Below are positions 5,631 to 13,966 of a stretch of DNA of 14,702 nucleotides, piece by piece. The position numbers were made by a program, and so were the translations under genes. The notes below the pieces were generated by a model that searched no databases, was not told the origin of the DNA, and saw only the letters and a program-made list of their open reading frames with translations. The DNA is from Candidatus Heimdallarchaeota archaeon (GTDB lineage Archaea > Asgardarchaeota > Heimdallarchaeia > Heimdallarchaeales > Kariarchaeaceae), in contig JACZSS010000009.1 in assembly GCA_022574115.1 (NCBI GenBank), positions 1 through 14,702 on the forward strand. The letters run 5' to 3'. The first letter of the stretch is position 1, and each line of letters opens with the position of its first letter.

Positions 5631-7280
5631 TTACAACGCACGAGGATTACACATGATGCAATTCCACCCTGCTTCCTGAACATCATATACAAACACACCA
5701 AAATAATTGGCTGATTTTAGCTGTTCTATCATTTCATCGGTTTCGCTCGAGGTGAGAAATGGTTCTTTTATGTAATCGAGGAAATTTTCATCATTTTTCT
5801 CCTTAAATGCCTCATATGCCGACTTAACTGAGTTCATCGCTTCACCTGGGTGAGTGGGTAGCATAACCGCCTTGCCCAGTTTTACAGCGGACAGTGCGAC
5901 TTTCATCCACCGATTCCATACTTTTGTTTCTGTTGTAAAACCTCGATCTGTAGGATACAGACAGCGATCTGTTTGAATCGAACAGTTGTAATAGAGGATC
6001 AACGTTTTTCGAATTTTTCCCTCAGTTGAGAATGCAGCTGGAAACGGAAGTTTCTTGGTAATCTCTGATACATATTCTTTGATTTCCGAAATATTTTCGT
6101 CAATGTAATCCTTTAGCGATTCCCACGATTCTGCTGCTTCCGCAAACTTCCGGTTCTGTTCATCGATTTTATCAGATAACGATCGCAGATCCTTACCTTC
6201 AACAATATTAATGATAGCCTCGGCTTGATCCCGGACACTTTCATTAAGATCGTTTTCCAAGTTACGAATAATTAATAGATGTTGAGAAATAAGCTCTTTA
6301 TCCATCGCTACAAGATTCCTAATTTCGGCTAATAGAAGAGGCATCATTTGTTGATTAGCATGTTCAATCATTGAAATCAGGTCTGTCATTATTTGACCTG
6401 CAGAGTCGGGAAAAGCTCTTCCGACTAGACTCAAGATATTCGCTGTTTGATAGATGCCATTTGGGTTATACTTGACATTTTCAACCAGTTGGACCAACAT
6501 TGGCCTCATTGTGTCCGGTGAGGTTTTGGCAATATCTTCAAAGATCATCAATGTTAATACTCCAGTTGAGGGTGATTGAAGTCCCCTTTTGAGTGTAGAA
6601 ACGTAGGGAGCCACCAAAGTTCCATTTTCACTTGCAATTTTTTGCAAAACACCAAGTATCTCAGCTTGATTACTCGGATTTGCCGCATACAGCTCAATTA
6701 ATTTATCCACAGAGGAGTTAAACACATCTTTTTCATACACGTAAAGATTTGGTAGCATGCTAAGAATAATTGGTAATTCTCGTCCAATCTCTAATAAGGC
6801 TCGAGAATGTCCTTGTAGAACTTGAGGTTTGGTAAGCAAGAAGGATGCAATTGGATTATATGCCGACCATTTTACCGAGCTTTTCCTCCCCATAAGTTTC
6901 AACAGAACTGGGATTGAATTTTCCTGGAATTCTGGATTAGAAGTCAACAGAGGTTGTAACAATGTTAGTAATTTCATCGCTACGGCTGTAAATAGTGAAC
7001 CGTCATCATCTAGATTCTTTGAATTAAGATTGTCCAACGCTTGAATAACTTTTGTTGAATTTGTCGGAATAAATGTAGAATCAAGACTTGCGACAGTCTC
7101 GATCATATTTGAAAGTTGCAAAGAGAGATAATCGTCATCAGTGGTTGAAAGAATAACCAAAAGTTGATCAGTAAATGGTTTTAGATCCTCTGGTGTAGCT
7201 TCATTGATATCCATCAGCTTGGTAAGACCCTTTCTTCTTACTTCTTCATCATGAGACTTTAGAAGCTCGATTGCATCCAC
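5631..7280 (-). CDS. HEAT-repeat protein with a distinct C-terminal cysteine-containing domain
   Basis: The 549-residue protein has three regions. Residues 1-360 form a regular helical solenoid of HEAT/armadillo type, beginning MDAIELLKSHDEEVRRKGLTK. Residues 361-410 are a charged helical linker, probably coiled-coil (SLSDKIDEQNRKFAEAAESW). Residues 411-549 form a separate domain: a strand with a cysteine (LILYYNCS, C433), then YPTDRGFTTE and an amphipathic helix (VWNRWMKVALSAVKLGKAV), ending in YDVQEAGWNCIMC with a CxxC (541-544). C433, C440, C541 and C544 could bind zinc, but this is conjecture. The C-terminal part reminds me of domains at the ends of eukaryotic and Asgard multidomain proteins (COR/NLR-associated), from memory only. 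Start is GTG 7280. No TM or signal. A protein-interaction scaffold is the safest description. Confidence 0.75.
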   Translation of the reverse strand: MDAIELLKSHDEEVRRKGLTKLMDINEATPEDLKPFTDQLLVILSTTDDDYLSLQLSNMIETVASLDSTFIPTNSTKVIQALDNLNSKNLDDDGSLFTAVAMKLLTLLQPLLTSNPEFQENSIPVLLKLMGRKSSVKWSAYNPIASFLLTKPQVLQGHSRALLEIGRELPIILSMLPNLYVYEKDVFNSSVDKLIELYAANPSNQAEILGVLQKIASENGTLVAPYVSTLKRGLQSPSTGVLTLMIFEDIAKTSPDTMRPMLVQLVENVKYNPNGIYQTANILSLVGRAFPDSAGQIMTDLISMIEHANQQMMPLLLAEIRNLVAMDKELISQHLLIIRNLENDLNESVRDQAEAIINIVEGKDLRSLSDKIDEQNRKFAEAAESWESLKDYIDENISEIKEYVSEITKKLPFPAAFSTEGKIRKTLILYYNCSIQTDRCLYPTDRGFTTETKVWNRWMKVALSAVKLGKAVMLPTHPGEAMNSVKSAYEAFKEKNDENFLDYIKEPFLTSSETDEMIEQLKSANYFGVFVYDVQEAGWNCIMCNPRAL

Positions 7281-7354
7281 ACCCAGAATCAGTCCCTGAA
7301 TTAGATAAAGTTTGTTTATTAAATTTATTAAATTAAAGCAAACTCGCTTAGGAT

Positions 7355-8191
7355 TTAATTAACTAACGAATCTATAATTCTCCTCACCGCAGAAGTCTCG
7401 TTAGGTGTAGCACCACAACAGCTTCCCATAATAGTAGCTCCCGTTTTAATCCATTTTCCAACCATATCCATGTAGTTTTCTGTTACGGGCTTTGATGTCC
7501 AACCCATAGTATCATTTATTACACCGAAATTTGGATAAATTCCAAATGGTAATTTGGTTTTACGGAGCTGACTTATAGCTAGATCTGATGCATTTAGATT
7601 GCTGCAGTTTATCAGGAGGGCATCTACTTTCGATTCAAACTTGTCAATCAGACTTTCAATTTTTTCCCCGCTTAAAATATTCCCAAATTCATCACATGTA
7701 AATGAGAGCCAAATTGGCAAGTTAAACTCCTTTGCACAATTAACTGCGATCTCGATTTCTCGCATCAAATTCATCGTTTCTATTAATAAAATGTTCACTC
7801 CACCCTCGAATAACCATCGAGCCATTTTAGTGTGTTCATCAATTAATATTTCATCTGTTGGTACTAAAACCGGAGAATAACAGTCCTCAACTGGTGAAAT
7901 CGATCCTGCAACAAGAGCATCACTGTTAACCTCCCTTACAGCTTGCATGGCTAATTTAACAGCCAAATTGGTCAATTTTTCCCCTTGTGGTATTAACCCC
8001 GCTTGTCGAAAGGTGTAGTCTTTTGTTCTGAATGTATTTGTCGTTAATATCTCCGCACCGGCGCTGAGATAATCTTTATGGATATCGAACACCATGTCGG
8101 GCTGGTCTAATAAGGCTCTAGCTGACCAAAGCGGTAAGGAAGTATCTCCTCCTCTCCTATTAATTTCGGTTCCCATCGGACCGTCAAGCAA
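7355..8191 (-). CDS. Homocysteine S-methyltransferase family enzyme
   Basis: The 278-residue protein is a single homocysteine-methyltransferase barrel (PF02574). It opens with LDGPMGTEINRRG, the family signature, and has TNTFRTKDYTF (51-61). The zinc ligands are C196 in LLINCSN and the pair C258-C259 in GSCCGATP. Such stand-alone enzymes transfer a methyl group to homocysteine from S-methylmethionine or another donor. No cobalamin or folate domain is fused, so the donor cannot be told. Length is close to the usual 280-310. The start is probably TTG 8191: the next ATG (8176) would remove part of the signature. The frame is open upstream to a TGA and reads KVW just before, so a few more residues from a non-standard start are possible. 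It is divergent from the dehydratase at 8345, sharing a 153-base control region. Confidence 0.87.
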   Translation of the reverse strand: MLDGPMGTEINRRGGDTSLPLWSARALLDQPDMVFDIHKDYLSAGAEILTTNTFRTKDYTFRQAGLIPQGEKLTNLAVKLAMQAVREVNSDALVAGSISPVEDCYSPVLVPTDEILIDEHTKMARWLFEGGVNILLIETMNLMREIEIAVNCAKEFNLPIWLSFTCDEFGNILSGEKIESLIDKFESKVDALLINCSNLNASDLAISQLRKTKLPFGIYPNFGVINDTMGWTSKPVTENYMDMVGKWIKTGATIMGSCCGATPNETSAVRRIIDSLVN

Positions 8192-8304
8192 CCAAACTTT
8201 AGAATTATTTCCTGTAAGAACGATAAATCAGTTTAGAATTTAGACTATAAGAGATTATACGAATTTTAATAAATTTGTTCTAATTCAATAAAGAATACTT
8301 TTTC

Positions 8305-8313
8305 AAATATATA
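8305..8313 (+). promoter_or_regulatory. TATA-like box for the dehydratase gene
   Basis: The sequence aaatatata lies 32-40 bases before the ATG at 8345. Archaeal spacing puts transcription start near 8335, so the leader would be about 10 bases. A short purine run, aaaaggg, is seen at 8331-8337. The whole interval 8192-8344 is AT-rich and must also drive the divergent methyltransferase; no clear TATA box could be chosen for that direction. Confidence 0.4.
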
Positions 8314-8344
8314 ATTATTGAATTAAATGTAAAAGGGATGAAAA

Positions 8345-9322
8345 ATGCATTCCGATGAATTACGAAGTGGAGTAGAGGAAGCTTACGACAGAATACAGTC
8401 TCACATCTTCCGGACACCGCTCAAATTTTCAAATTGGCTCTCCAAAAAAGGAACCTCAGTATATTTAAAACTAGAAAATTTACAGCATACGGGCTCATTC
8501 AAGCTTCGAGGTGCACTCAGCAAACTAACGAGTTTATCAGAGGTAGAGCTTCAGAAAGGAATCATCACCGCATCCACTGGCAATCACGGGTTGGATACTG
8601 CTTATTCACTGGACAAATTAAAACTTAAAGGTTCTATTTTTCTTCCAGAAAACGTCATCAAGTCAAAATTGGTCAAACTAAAGAAATTTACTTCCGATCT
8701 TGAGTTTCACGGCCAAGACGGGGTGCAAACTGAAGCAAAAGCAAAACAAACTTCACAGGAAAATAATATTCCATATATTTCGCCTTACAATGATTTGCAA
8801 GTGATCTATGGCCAAGGCACCATAGGGATTGAAATCCGAGAACAATTAAAAGATATCGACTATGTTTTTGTCACTGTAGGAGGAGGTGGCTTAATATCCG
8901 GGATTGGAGGTTATCTGAAGTCACTGAATCATGACATAACAATAGTTGGCTGTCAACCACTGAATTCACCAGTGATGTACGAATCAATTAAGGCTGGAGA
9001 AATCGTAGATATCAAGTCAACTGAAACCATATCAGATGGTAGTGCAGGCGGAATTGAAAAAGGATCGATTACTTTTGGTTTAGTTAAGAGCTTTGTAGAC
9101 AAATTTGTGTTGGTAACAGAAGAGGAAATTGAAAAATCAATAGTTGACCTCCTGCAAGAGGATAATGTTTTGGCTGAAGGAGCTGCAGGAGTGGCTGTAG
9201 CTTCTTTTCTCAGATTCTGCTCGGATAATCAAATCTCAGGAAATATAGTCATTATAGTCTGTGGGGGAAATATTGGTCTCAACAAAGTTAAACAGTTAAT
9301 TTCAGTCTACGGGAATAATTGA
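8345..9322 (+). CDS. PLP-dependent serine/threonine dehydratase (or serine racemase-type)
   Basis: The 325-residue fold-type II PLP enzyme carries the cofactor lysine K53 in GSFKLRGA. The substrate/cofactor loop is STGNHG (77-82), the phosphate-binding loop GGGGLISGI (179-187), and the end has CGGNIG (306-311), all as in IlvA/TdcB enzymes that deaminate L-threonine or L-serine. It stops after the catalytic domain, with no C-terminal ACT-like regulatory domain, so feedback inhibition of the biosynthetic type is unlikely. The loop reads STGNHGLDTAY where most threonine dehydratases have SAGNHAQG; STGNHG also occurs, as I recall, in EutB-like and other dehydratase relatives, so substrate is open (serine racemase and hydroxyaspartate lyase are alternatives). 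It is the only AT-block gene on the plus strand. ATG 8345 is supported by length and the TATA box. Confidence 0.88.
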   Translation: MHSDELRSGVEEAYDRIQSHIFRTPLKFSNWLSKKGTSVYLKLENLQHTGSFKLRGALSKLTSLSEVELQKGIITASTGNHGLDTAYSLDKLKLKGSIFLPENVIKSKLVKLKKFTSDLEFHGQDGVQTEAKAKQTSQENNIPYISPYNDLQVIYGQGTIGIEIREQLKDIDYVFVTVGGGGLISGIGGYLKSLNHDITIVGCQPLNSPVMYESIKAGEIVDIKSTETISDGSAGGIEKGSITFGLVKSFVDKFVLVTEEEIEKSIVDLLQEDNVLAEGAAGVAVASFLRFCSDNQISGNIVIIVCGGNIGLNKVKQLISVYGNN

Positions 9323-9470
9323 GAGTTAAGAAGTAGACTTGTCAAATTTTACTACTACAATTACTCATCTCCTCAAGTCTCAAGTTGTCCTGCTAAGATC
9401 ATCGCCTAGTCTGCTGATTTAATTCAAGCTACAGGTTTACAGGATGAATCGGAGTCAAAATCTTAATTGT

Positions 9471-11651
9471 TCATTTAAGTATAACAAAAGGATTGGGATC
9501 TGAATGACCATCGTATTGTAGCTCAAGAAAGTCCACTGCTTTCAGTAGTTCAAGTTCTTGAAGGCATTTCACTGGACTGGTTCCAATTTGCATTGCAAGG
9601 AACCGCAACTTTAACTTGGGATTGCCTTGTAACACTTTTGCTATCTCTTCCGCAAGTTTCGAAGATTCTAAAATTTCTTTCAATTTCATTTGTGGGTTCG
9701 ATGACCTTATTCGTGCTCGTAATTTCGGTGAAACCTTATTTATGATAGCTGCCTCACTTTCTTTTATAAAAGGGCTCGGTACTGCGGTCTTTTCGACGAC
9801 TTGAGGAGGTGAAAGAACAGATTTTGCTTTTTCTTTCTTCAATTTTACAACTTCTAACTTCATAGTGCTTAATTGATCAATAAGAGTTATAACCTCGCTA
9901 TTCTTCGAACTTGTCTCCACTTTTTGTTGATCAAGTAATCGTTCAAGCTCTTCTTTTTCATTGTCCAGTTGATCGAGTTTTGCATTGGCCACTTCTAACT
10001 CAGTTTTAAGTTTCCCTTCCTCATCGGGATCAAATTTGTTCGACATATCGGAAATATTTACAAGCTTTTTGATTTTCTCTTCATGCTCAGTCCGTAACTG
10101 CTCTATGGCGGTCGCATGTTCCTTCTTGAGAGCATCTAGCTCCTCACTAGTGGAATCAGTTTCGCTACGTTGCGTTTTAGATGAGTTGAGTTGAGTTGTA
10201 AGGTCTGCGTTTTCCACTTCGAGAGTGGTGATTTTCTGTTCTAGAGCACCAATATCTGAACTAACTTCAGTTTTTGTAGTCATTTGGGCTTTGAGATCTT
10301 GAATTTCTTGTATCAAAGCCGTCTCATTGGAGTCTAGTTTCACCGATTTCTCAATTTGTTTCTTCAAAATTTCGACTTCTCCCTTCAAATAACTGTTTGC
10401 ATTAAAATGCAGTGTTTCTAATTTCTGAATCTCCTTTTTGTGCTTTTCCAATTCTTTACTGTTTGCAGTTCTTGAATCAGTTTGTTTCTTCAGATCATCA
10501 ATTTCGGCTTGTAGTGTTTCAATAATCTTGGCCTGTTCTCCCTTTAAATTTTCAATTTCCTCTTTATGTTTATCAGTCTCTTCAGATGACATATTCGATC
10601 CTACTATTTGTGTTTCTAACTGATTTAATTCATTTTGTATCGTGTTTTGTCTAGACTTTGAGTCCGCAAGTTCAATTAGAGTTTTATCGCGTAATGTGAT
10701 CGCGTCTTCTAGTTCCGTCCTCAGTCTGTTATTTTCATCGGAAAAATCAAGGGATTCAAGCAATGAATTTTCTCTGGATGTGTCGTTTAGTGAGTTTATT
10801 TCCAATTTCAAGGTCCAGTTGTCCTGTTGATAAGTCAGAATTTCCCGATTCAGTCTTTCGATTTCTCTTGAAGATTTATTCCTCTCCTTTGTGGATTGGA
10901 GTATATGACTTCTCAAATCGACTTTGTCCTGAAGTCCTTCAAACTTTTGTTTGAACAGAAATGAATTATCATCATCTCCAAGATCAGCATAAACATCCCG
11001 CATGAGTTTGTATGAATTAGATAAGCCATTTACAAAATCTATTTCCTCAAATACCAGAATAGCATCTTCAGCACTGGAAATACTATTTGTTAGATTATTC
11101 TCGAGTCTGTGCGTAGCACCTAAGTTAAAAAAAGCAGCGCCCAAGTCTTTTTGGTTATTATGCTTTTTATGAATGCTTAAGGCTAAATTATATTGCGTTA
11201 CAGCTGATTCGAGATCACCGCGAGTCATATAAATCAATCCAAGCAGGTTTTTTACCTCACCTAGGATTGATTGGCTTTGTCCTTGATCGATCTTTTGCAG
11301 TTTGCTTATGAAGGTCTCCACCTCTTGGAGTTCACTTAGTCCGAGATCTAGATCTCCGCTGAACAATAGACTAGCTGCCTTCACAGTTTTCGCTTCAGCA
11401 TATTCAACCTTGAATTTTCGTTTATCGATTTTTTCTATCGTATAATTGACTAGGACATGAGCTTCGCTTATTTCTCCCAGTTCTAAGAGAATTTTGGATT
11501 TTAGTATATTAAGTACAAAAAGGTGTCTTTCAGTTAAATTATCTAGTTCAGTTACAATTTGGAGATTATTCTGTGCTTCATCGATTTGGCCTAAATTTAA
11601 TAAATTCCGTACAACCGAGAATTGATCATCCGCATTAGCAGAACTTGACAC
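9471..11651 (-). CDS. TPR / long coiled-coil protein with C-terminal helical (winged-helix-like) domain
   Basis: The 726-residue protein has four parts. Residues 8-240 are tetratricopeptide-like helical pairs; the clearest unit is NLLGLIYMTRGDLESAVTQY (135-154), followed by AAFFNLGATHRLENNLTNS (172-190). Residues 245-610 are a nearly unbroken coiled coil, rich in Glu, Lys, Leu and Gln with heptad spacing and short breaks. A Pro/Ser linker (611-640) leads to a basic-then-compact end (640-726): KLRARIRSSNPQMKLKEIL and PKLKLRFLAMQIGTSPVKCL, finishing with a strand LQYDG...PFVILK. The end looks like a winged-helix fold. No signal peptide or TM segment. Start GTG 11651 coincides with where a TATA box at 11673-11682 would start transcription. 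Family not recognised. A rod-like scaffold with interaction domains at both ends is what the sequence supports. Confidence 0.75.
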   Translation of the reverse strand: MSSSANADDQFSVVRNLLNLGQIDEAQNNLQIVTELDNLTERHLFVLNILKSKILLELGEISEAHVLVNYTIEKIDKRKFKVEYAEAKTVKAASLLFSGDLDLGLSELQEVETFISKLQKIDQGQSQSILGEVKNLLGLIYMTRGDLESAVTQYNLALSIHKKHNNQKDLGAAFFNLGATHRLENNLTNSISSAEDAILVFEEIDFVNGLSNSYKLMRDVYADLGDDDNSFLFKQKFEGLQDKVDLRSHILQSTKERNKSSREIERLNREILTYQQDNWTLKLEINSLNDTSRENSLLESLDFSDENNRLRTELEDAITLRDKTLIELADSKSRQNTIQNELNQLETQIVGSNMSSEETDKHKEEIENLKGEQAKIIETLQAEIDDLKKQTDSRTANSKELEKHKKEIQKLETLHFNANSYLKGEVEILKKQIEKSVKLDSNETALIQEIQDLKAQMTTKTEVSSDIGALEQKITTLEVENADLTTQLNSSKTQRSETDSTSEELDALKKEHATAIEQLRTEHEEKIKKLVNISDMSNKFDPDEEGKLKTELEVANAKLDQLDNEKEELERLLDQQKVETSSKNSEVITLIDQLSTMKLEVVKLKKEKAKSVLSPPQVVEKTAVPSPFIKESEAAIINKVSPKLRARIRSSNPQMKLKEILESSKLAEEIAKVLQGNPKLKLRFLAMQIGTSPVKCLQELELLKAVDFLELQYDGHSDPNPFVILK

Positions 11652-11672
11652 AATATGAGAATATCAGGAACA

Positions 11673-11682
11673 TTAATTTAAT
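11673..11682 (-). promoter_or_regulatory. TATA-like box for the TPR/coiled-coil gene
   Basis: On the minus strand ttaaattaat is centred about 26 bases before the GTG at 11651, the standard archaeal spacing. This supports both GTG 11651 as the start and a leaderless transcript. Confidence 0.42.
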
Positions 11683-11725
11683 CTTGTCATCAAGAATTCA
11701 ACCATTGTGTGTGGTTAAATAATTG

Positions 11726-12979
11726 TTAATACCTCATTTTTTTCATAACAAATATTGAGACTACAAGGAATACAGTGGAAATCTGTAAAGTAATAAATGT
11801 ACTCAAATTAAATAATTCTGATAGATAAATCATCAAGAAGCCTCCAAGAGCGAATTGACCAACATTACTAATGCCAGTATAAGTTGCAAACGCGGTTCCC
11901 TCACTATTTTTGGGAGAAGTTTCTTGAATGACTTTTAGTTGAAATGCTTCAAATGCAGCACTGGTAATACCTATAGTGAAAATGAACACAATTTTCAGAT
12001 TAAAATCATCAGTGCTCAAGAAGACAAGACCGGCTGTTAGGTTAAGTGCATAAAACACAATGAGAGTTACATACGCTGCAAACGTGTCCCGTTTGTCGAA
12101 TATTATCCCTGAACTTACCGCTCCCAAGAAAGACCCTATGGCGAAGAATAAAGCTGCGATACCCGTTGTGCTAATATCAAAATTGAAATCTTTTTCCATC
12201 AATACTGCAAAAAGCGGGACGATGGCTATACTCATGCCACTTATGAGGAAGTAGACAAGGTGGATGAATCTTGGATAAACCGTAATTATTTCTTTAATCG
12301 ATATTTTTATGTTTTTGATCTTATCACTCAAGGTGAGATTATACAGATTGACTGATGCCTGAGGCAACACTAATGCAATGAGGGTAATTGTAACTCCGAA
12401 AATACCTGATACAATGAACATCGCGTCCCAACCAATATTTGTTACCAAAAGAGAACTACCAATACCTGCGGCGCCTATACCAAGTCCCCTTGAACCCCAT
12501 GCAACGCCTTGTAACCGAGAGATAAATTCATCTGGAGTTACCTCGACAGCTTGAGCGTCAATGACAGAATCACCAAACGCGGCACCTGTAGCCAAAAGGG
12601 TACCCGAAAGAATAAACCAAATATTTGCGGTCTGATGAATTGGTAGTGTTACCCATCCAATCAATGACATAAAAGTAGCAATCACTAAATATGGTTTCCT
12701 GCGGCCAAGATTTCCGATCGGAAAGTTATCAGTTAAAATCCCGAAAATGACTTTAAAGTACCAAGGAAATAACATAATGGCGGAAATACCAATACTAGTC
12801 GAAAAAGAGTTGGTCGACAGTTCATTGTTGATGTATCGAAGCAAAAGGAAAACCATTGAAGCTAATGAATATCCCTGACCCAAATAAAAATAGCCAAAAA
12901 TTGCGAAATACGACGGTTTGAACTCCTCCTTAATACCAATGATTGTGTCTTCTAAAACGCGAGAGTCGATATTGATCAA
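11726..12979 (-). CDS. MFS transporter, folate-biopterin-transporter-like
   Basis: The 417-residue membrane protein has about twelve hydrophobic helices. The loop after the second TM pair reads PWYFKVIFGILTDNFPIG...GRRKPYLVI (72-100), the MFS G.L.D....GRRK motif in the form seen in folate-biopterin transporters (PF03092), where PW..K...G...D and a following RRRPY are typical. FGDSVIDAQAVE (135-146) matches the DxxVDAxxVE segment of that group. The basic central loop near 218-230 (DKIKNIKISIKE) separates the two six-helix halves. Transport of a pterin, folate or other organic anion is possible but unproven; nearby methyl-transfer genes are only weak support. Start is TTG 12979: the next in-frame ATG lies inside the first TM helix, and a TAG closes the frame upstream. 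No linked operon partner; the next gene is 71 bases upstream. Confidence 0.82.
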   Translation of the reverse strand: MINIDSRVLEDTIIGIKEEFKPSYFAIFGYFYLGQGYSLASMVFLLLRYINNELSTNSFSTSIGISAIMLFPWYFKVIFGILTDNFPIGNLGRRKPYLVIATFMSLIGWVTLPIHQTANIWFILSGTLLATGAAFGDSVIDAQAVEVTPDEFISRLQGVAWGSRGLGIGAAGIGSSLLVTNIGWDAMFIVSGIFGVTITLIALVLPQASVNLYNLTLSDKIKNIKISIKEIITVYPRFIHLVYFLISGMSIAIVPLFAVLMEKDFNFDISTTGIAALFFAIGSFLGAVSSGIIFDKRDTFAAYVTLIVFYALNLTAGLVFLSTDDFNLKIVFIFTIGITSAAFEAFQLKVIQETSPKNSEGTAFATYTGISNVGQFALGGFLMIYLSELFNLSTFITLQISTVFLVVSIFVMKKMRY

Positions 12980-13050
12980 ACTGAAAACCGATTTTTGAAC
13001 GAATTGGTTGATCTACCAACTCGATCTGCAATAAATAGTGGATCTAATAA

Positions 13051-13821
13051 TTATTTGACGACTAATTGATTTGACGAAGTCAAATCGGGGATTGTAAGGA
13101 TTTCATGATTTTGGATGGGTTTCCAAACAGATGCAATATCTTTTGATGGTTCTGACGAGACGCAAACCATGTTTGCAGTTTGAGTAAAATACATTGTAAA
13201 GTACTTGGGATTGCGATTATAGTTAGTGGAAGCAATGAACTGATTATTTGTGAGAATGAAATAATTGGCACCTGTATATTTGAGAATTTTTTGAAGAGTT
13301 TTCTTGAGGGTCCCATTATCCCCTTGTTCGCTGCGATCGAGTTCTGATAAAATTGAGTAAAATAATCTCTCCGAATCTGACTCGGTCTTCATTTTGTAGT
13401 CACTGCTGATCTCGACGTCTTTGCCAAAAACAGTTCCGTTGTGACAAAACGTGGCTGGACCGGTTGATGCGGATTTACCGCTGAATGGATGTATGTATTC
13501 ATCACCAACTTGTAGACCAGGAGAGGCCATTCTTGCATGGAAGAAGAAGGCATTTGTTGCCGAGATCTTTTTTACGAATTCAGGTGGGATGGAGTCTAAC
13601 CAAGGTGGGACTACCGAATGATAAGTGGAAAGATCTGCATTTTCTTTATCAACCCAGCTCATTCCCCAACCATGATGATGGGTAAATGATCCCAGAACGC
13701 CTTGATTTAACTCGTGAGATCCTGTTTGATCAGCAGACATACGTTGAAAATGGTTCCAAATAGAGTCTACCTCTTTCTTTGAAAATCCCTGATGAGCTAT
13801 CCCCGCTATCATTCGGCACAT
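13051..13821 (-). CDS. Class II glutamine amidotransferase domain protein (Ntn-hydrolase)
   Basis: The 256-residue protein begins MCRMIAG; removal of Met exposes C2 as the N-terminal nucleophile expected for this family. Conserved neighbours follow: HHHGWGMSW (48-56), FFHARMASPG (93-102), HPF (111-113), FCHNGTVFG (125-133, the asparagine-glycine oxyanion region) and ESDSERLF (147-154). These match the GATase_4/YafJ-EgtC type, which hydrolyse a gamma-glutamyl amide. Length equals a stand-alone domain with no synthase fused and no partner gene next to it, so the true substrate (glutamine or a gamma-glutamyl compound) is unknown. ATG 13821 is fixed by the need for Cys at position 2. Confidence 0.87.
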   Translation of the reverse strand: MCRMIAGIAHQGFSKKEVDSIWNHFQRMSADQTGSHELNQGVLGSFTHHHGWGMSWVDKENADLSTYHSVVPPWLDSIPPEFVKKISATNAFFFHARMASPGLQVGDEYIHPFSGKSASTGPATFCHNGTVFGKDVEISSDYKMKTESDSERLFYSILSELDRSEQGDNGTLKKTLQKILKYTGANYFILTNNQFIASTNYNRNPKYFTMYFTQTANMVCVSSEPSKDIASVWKPIQNHEILTIPDLTSSNQLVVK

Positions 13822-13844
13822 AAAGGATCCACAAATTCGTTGCT

Positions 13845-13854
13845 ATTTAATTTT
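13845..13854 (-). promoter_or_regulatory. TATA-like box for the amidotransferase gene
   Basis: The minus-strand aaattaaata is centred about 28 bases before the ATG at 13821, which would place transcription start at the ATG or a base or two before it. It is the third box in this block at leaderless spacing. Confidence 0.4.
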
Positions 13855-13921
13855 ATTATCAAATCTCATTAATTTGAATCAGGTTACATGTTAAAACAAT
13901 GACCTAACGAAGGTGAGATTG

Positions 13922-13940
13922 TCTTAAGAATGAAATAAAA
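13922..13940 (-). terminator. Possible T-rich archaeal terminator
   Basis: On the minus strand, about 26-45 bases after the stop of the zinc-finger gene, the sequence reads cagttttatttcattctta. Archaeal transcription often ends at such T-tracts without a hairpin. In DNA this AT-rich the signal is weak. Confidence 0.25.
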
Positions 13941-13966
13941 CTGCTAAACTCGAATACGGTTTTATA

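Noticed and set aside
9323..9470. A small RNA (C/D box type) in the convergent gap
   Set aside because: There is a GATGAT sequence on the minus strand, but no proper C box, D box pair or kink-turn arrangement was found.
11699..11716. Short inverted repeat aacca...tggtt after the transporter gene as a terminator
   Set aside because: The stem is only about five base pairs, with no T-run after it on the minus strand; expected by chance in AT-rich DNA.
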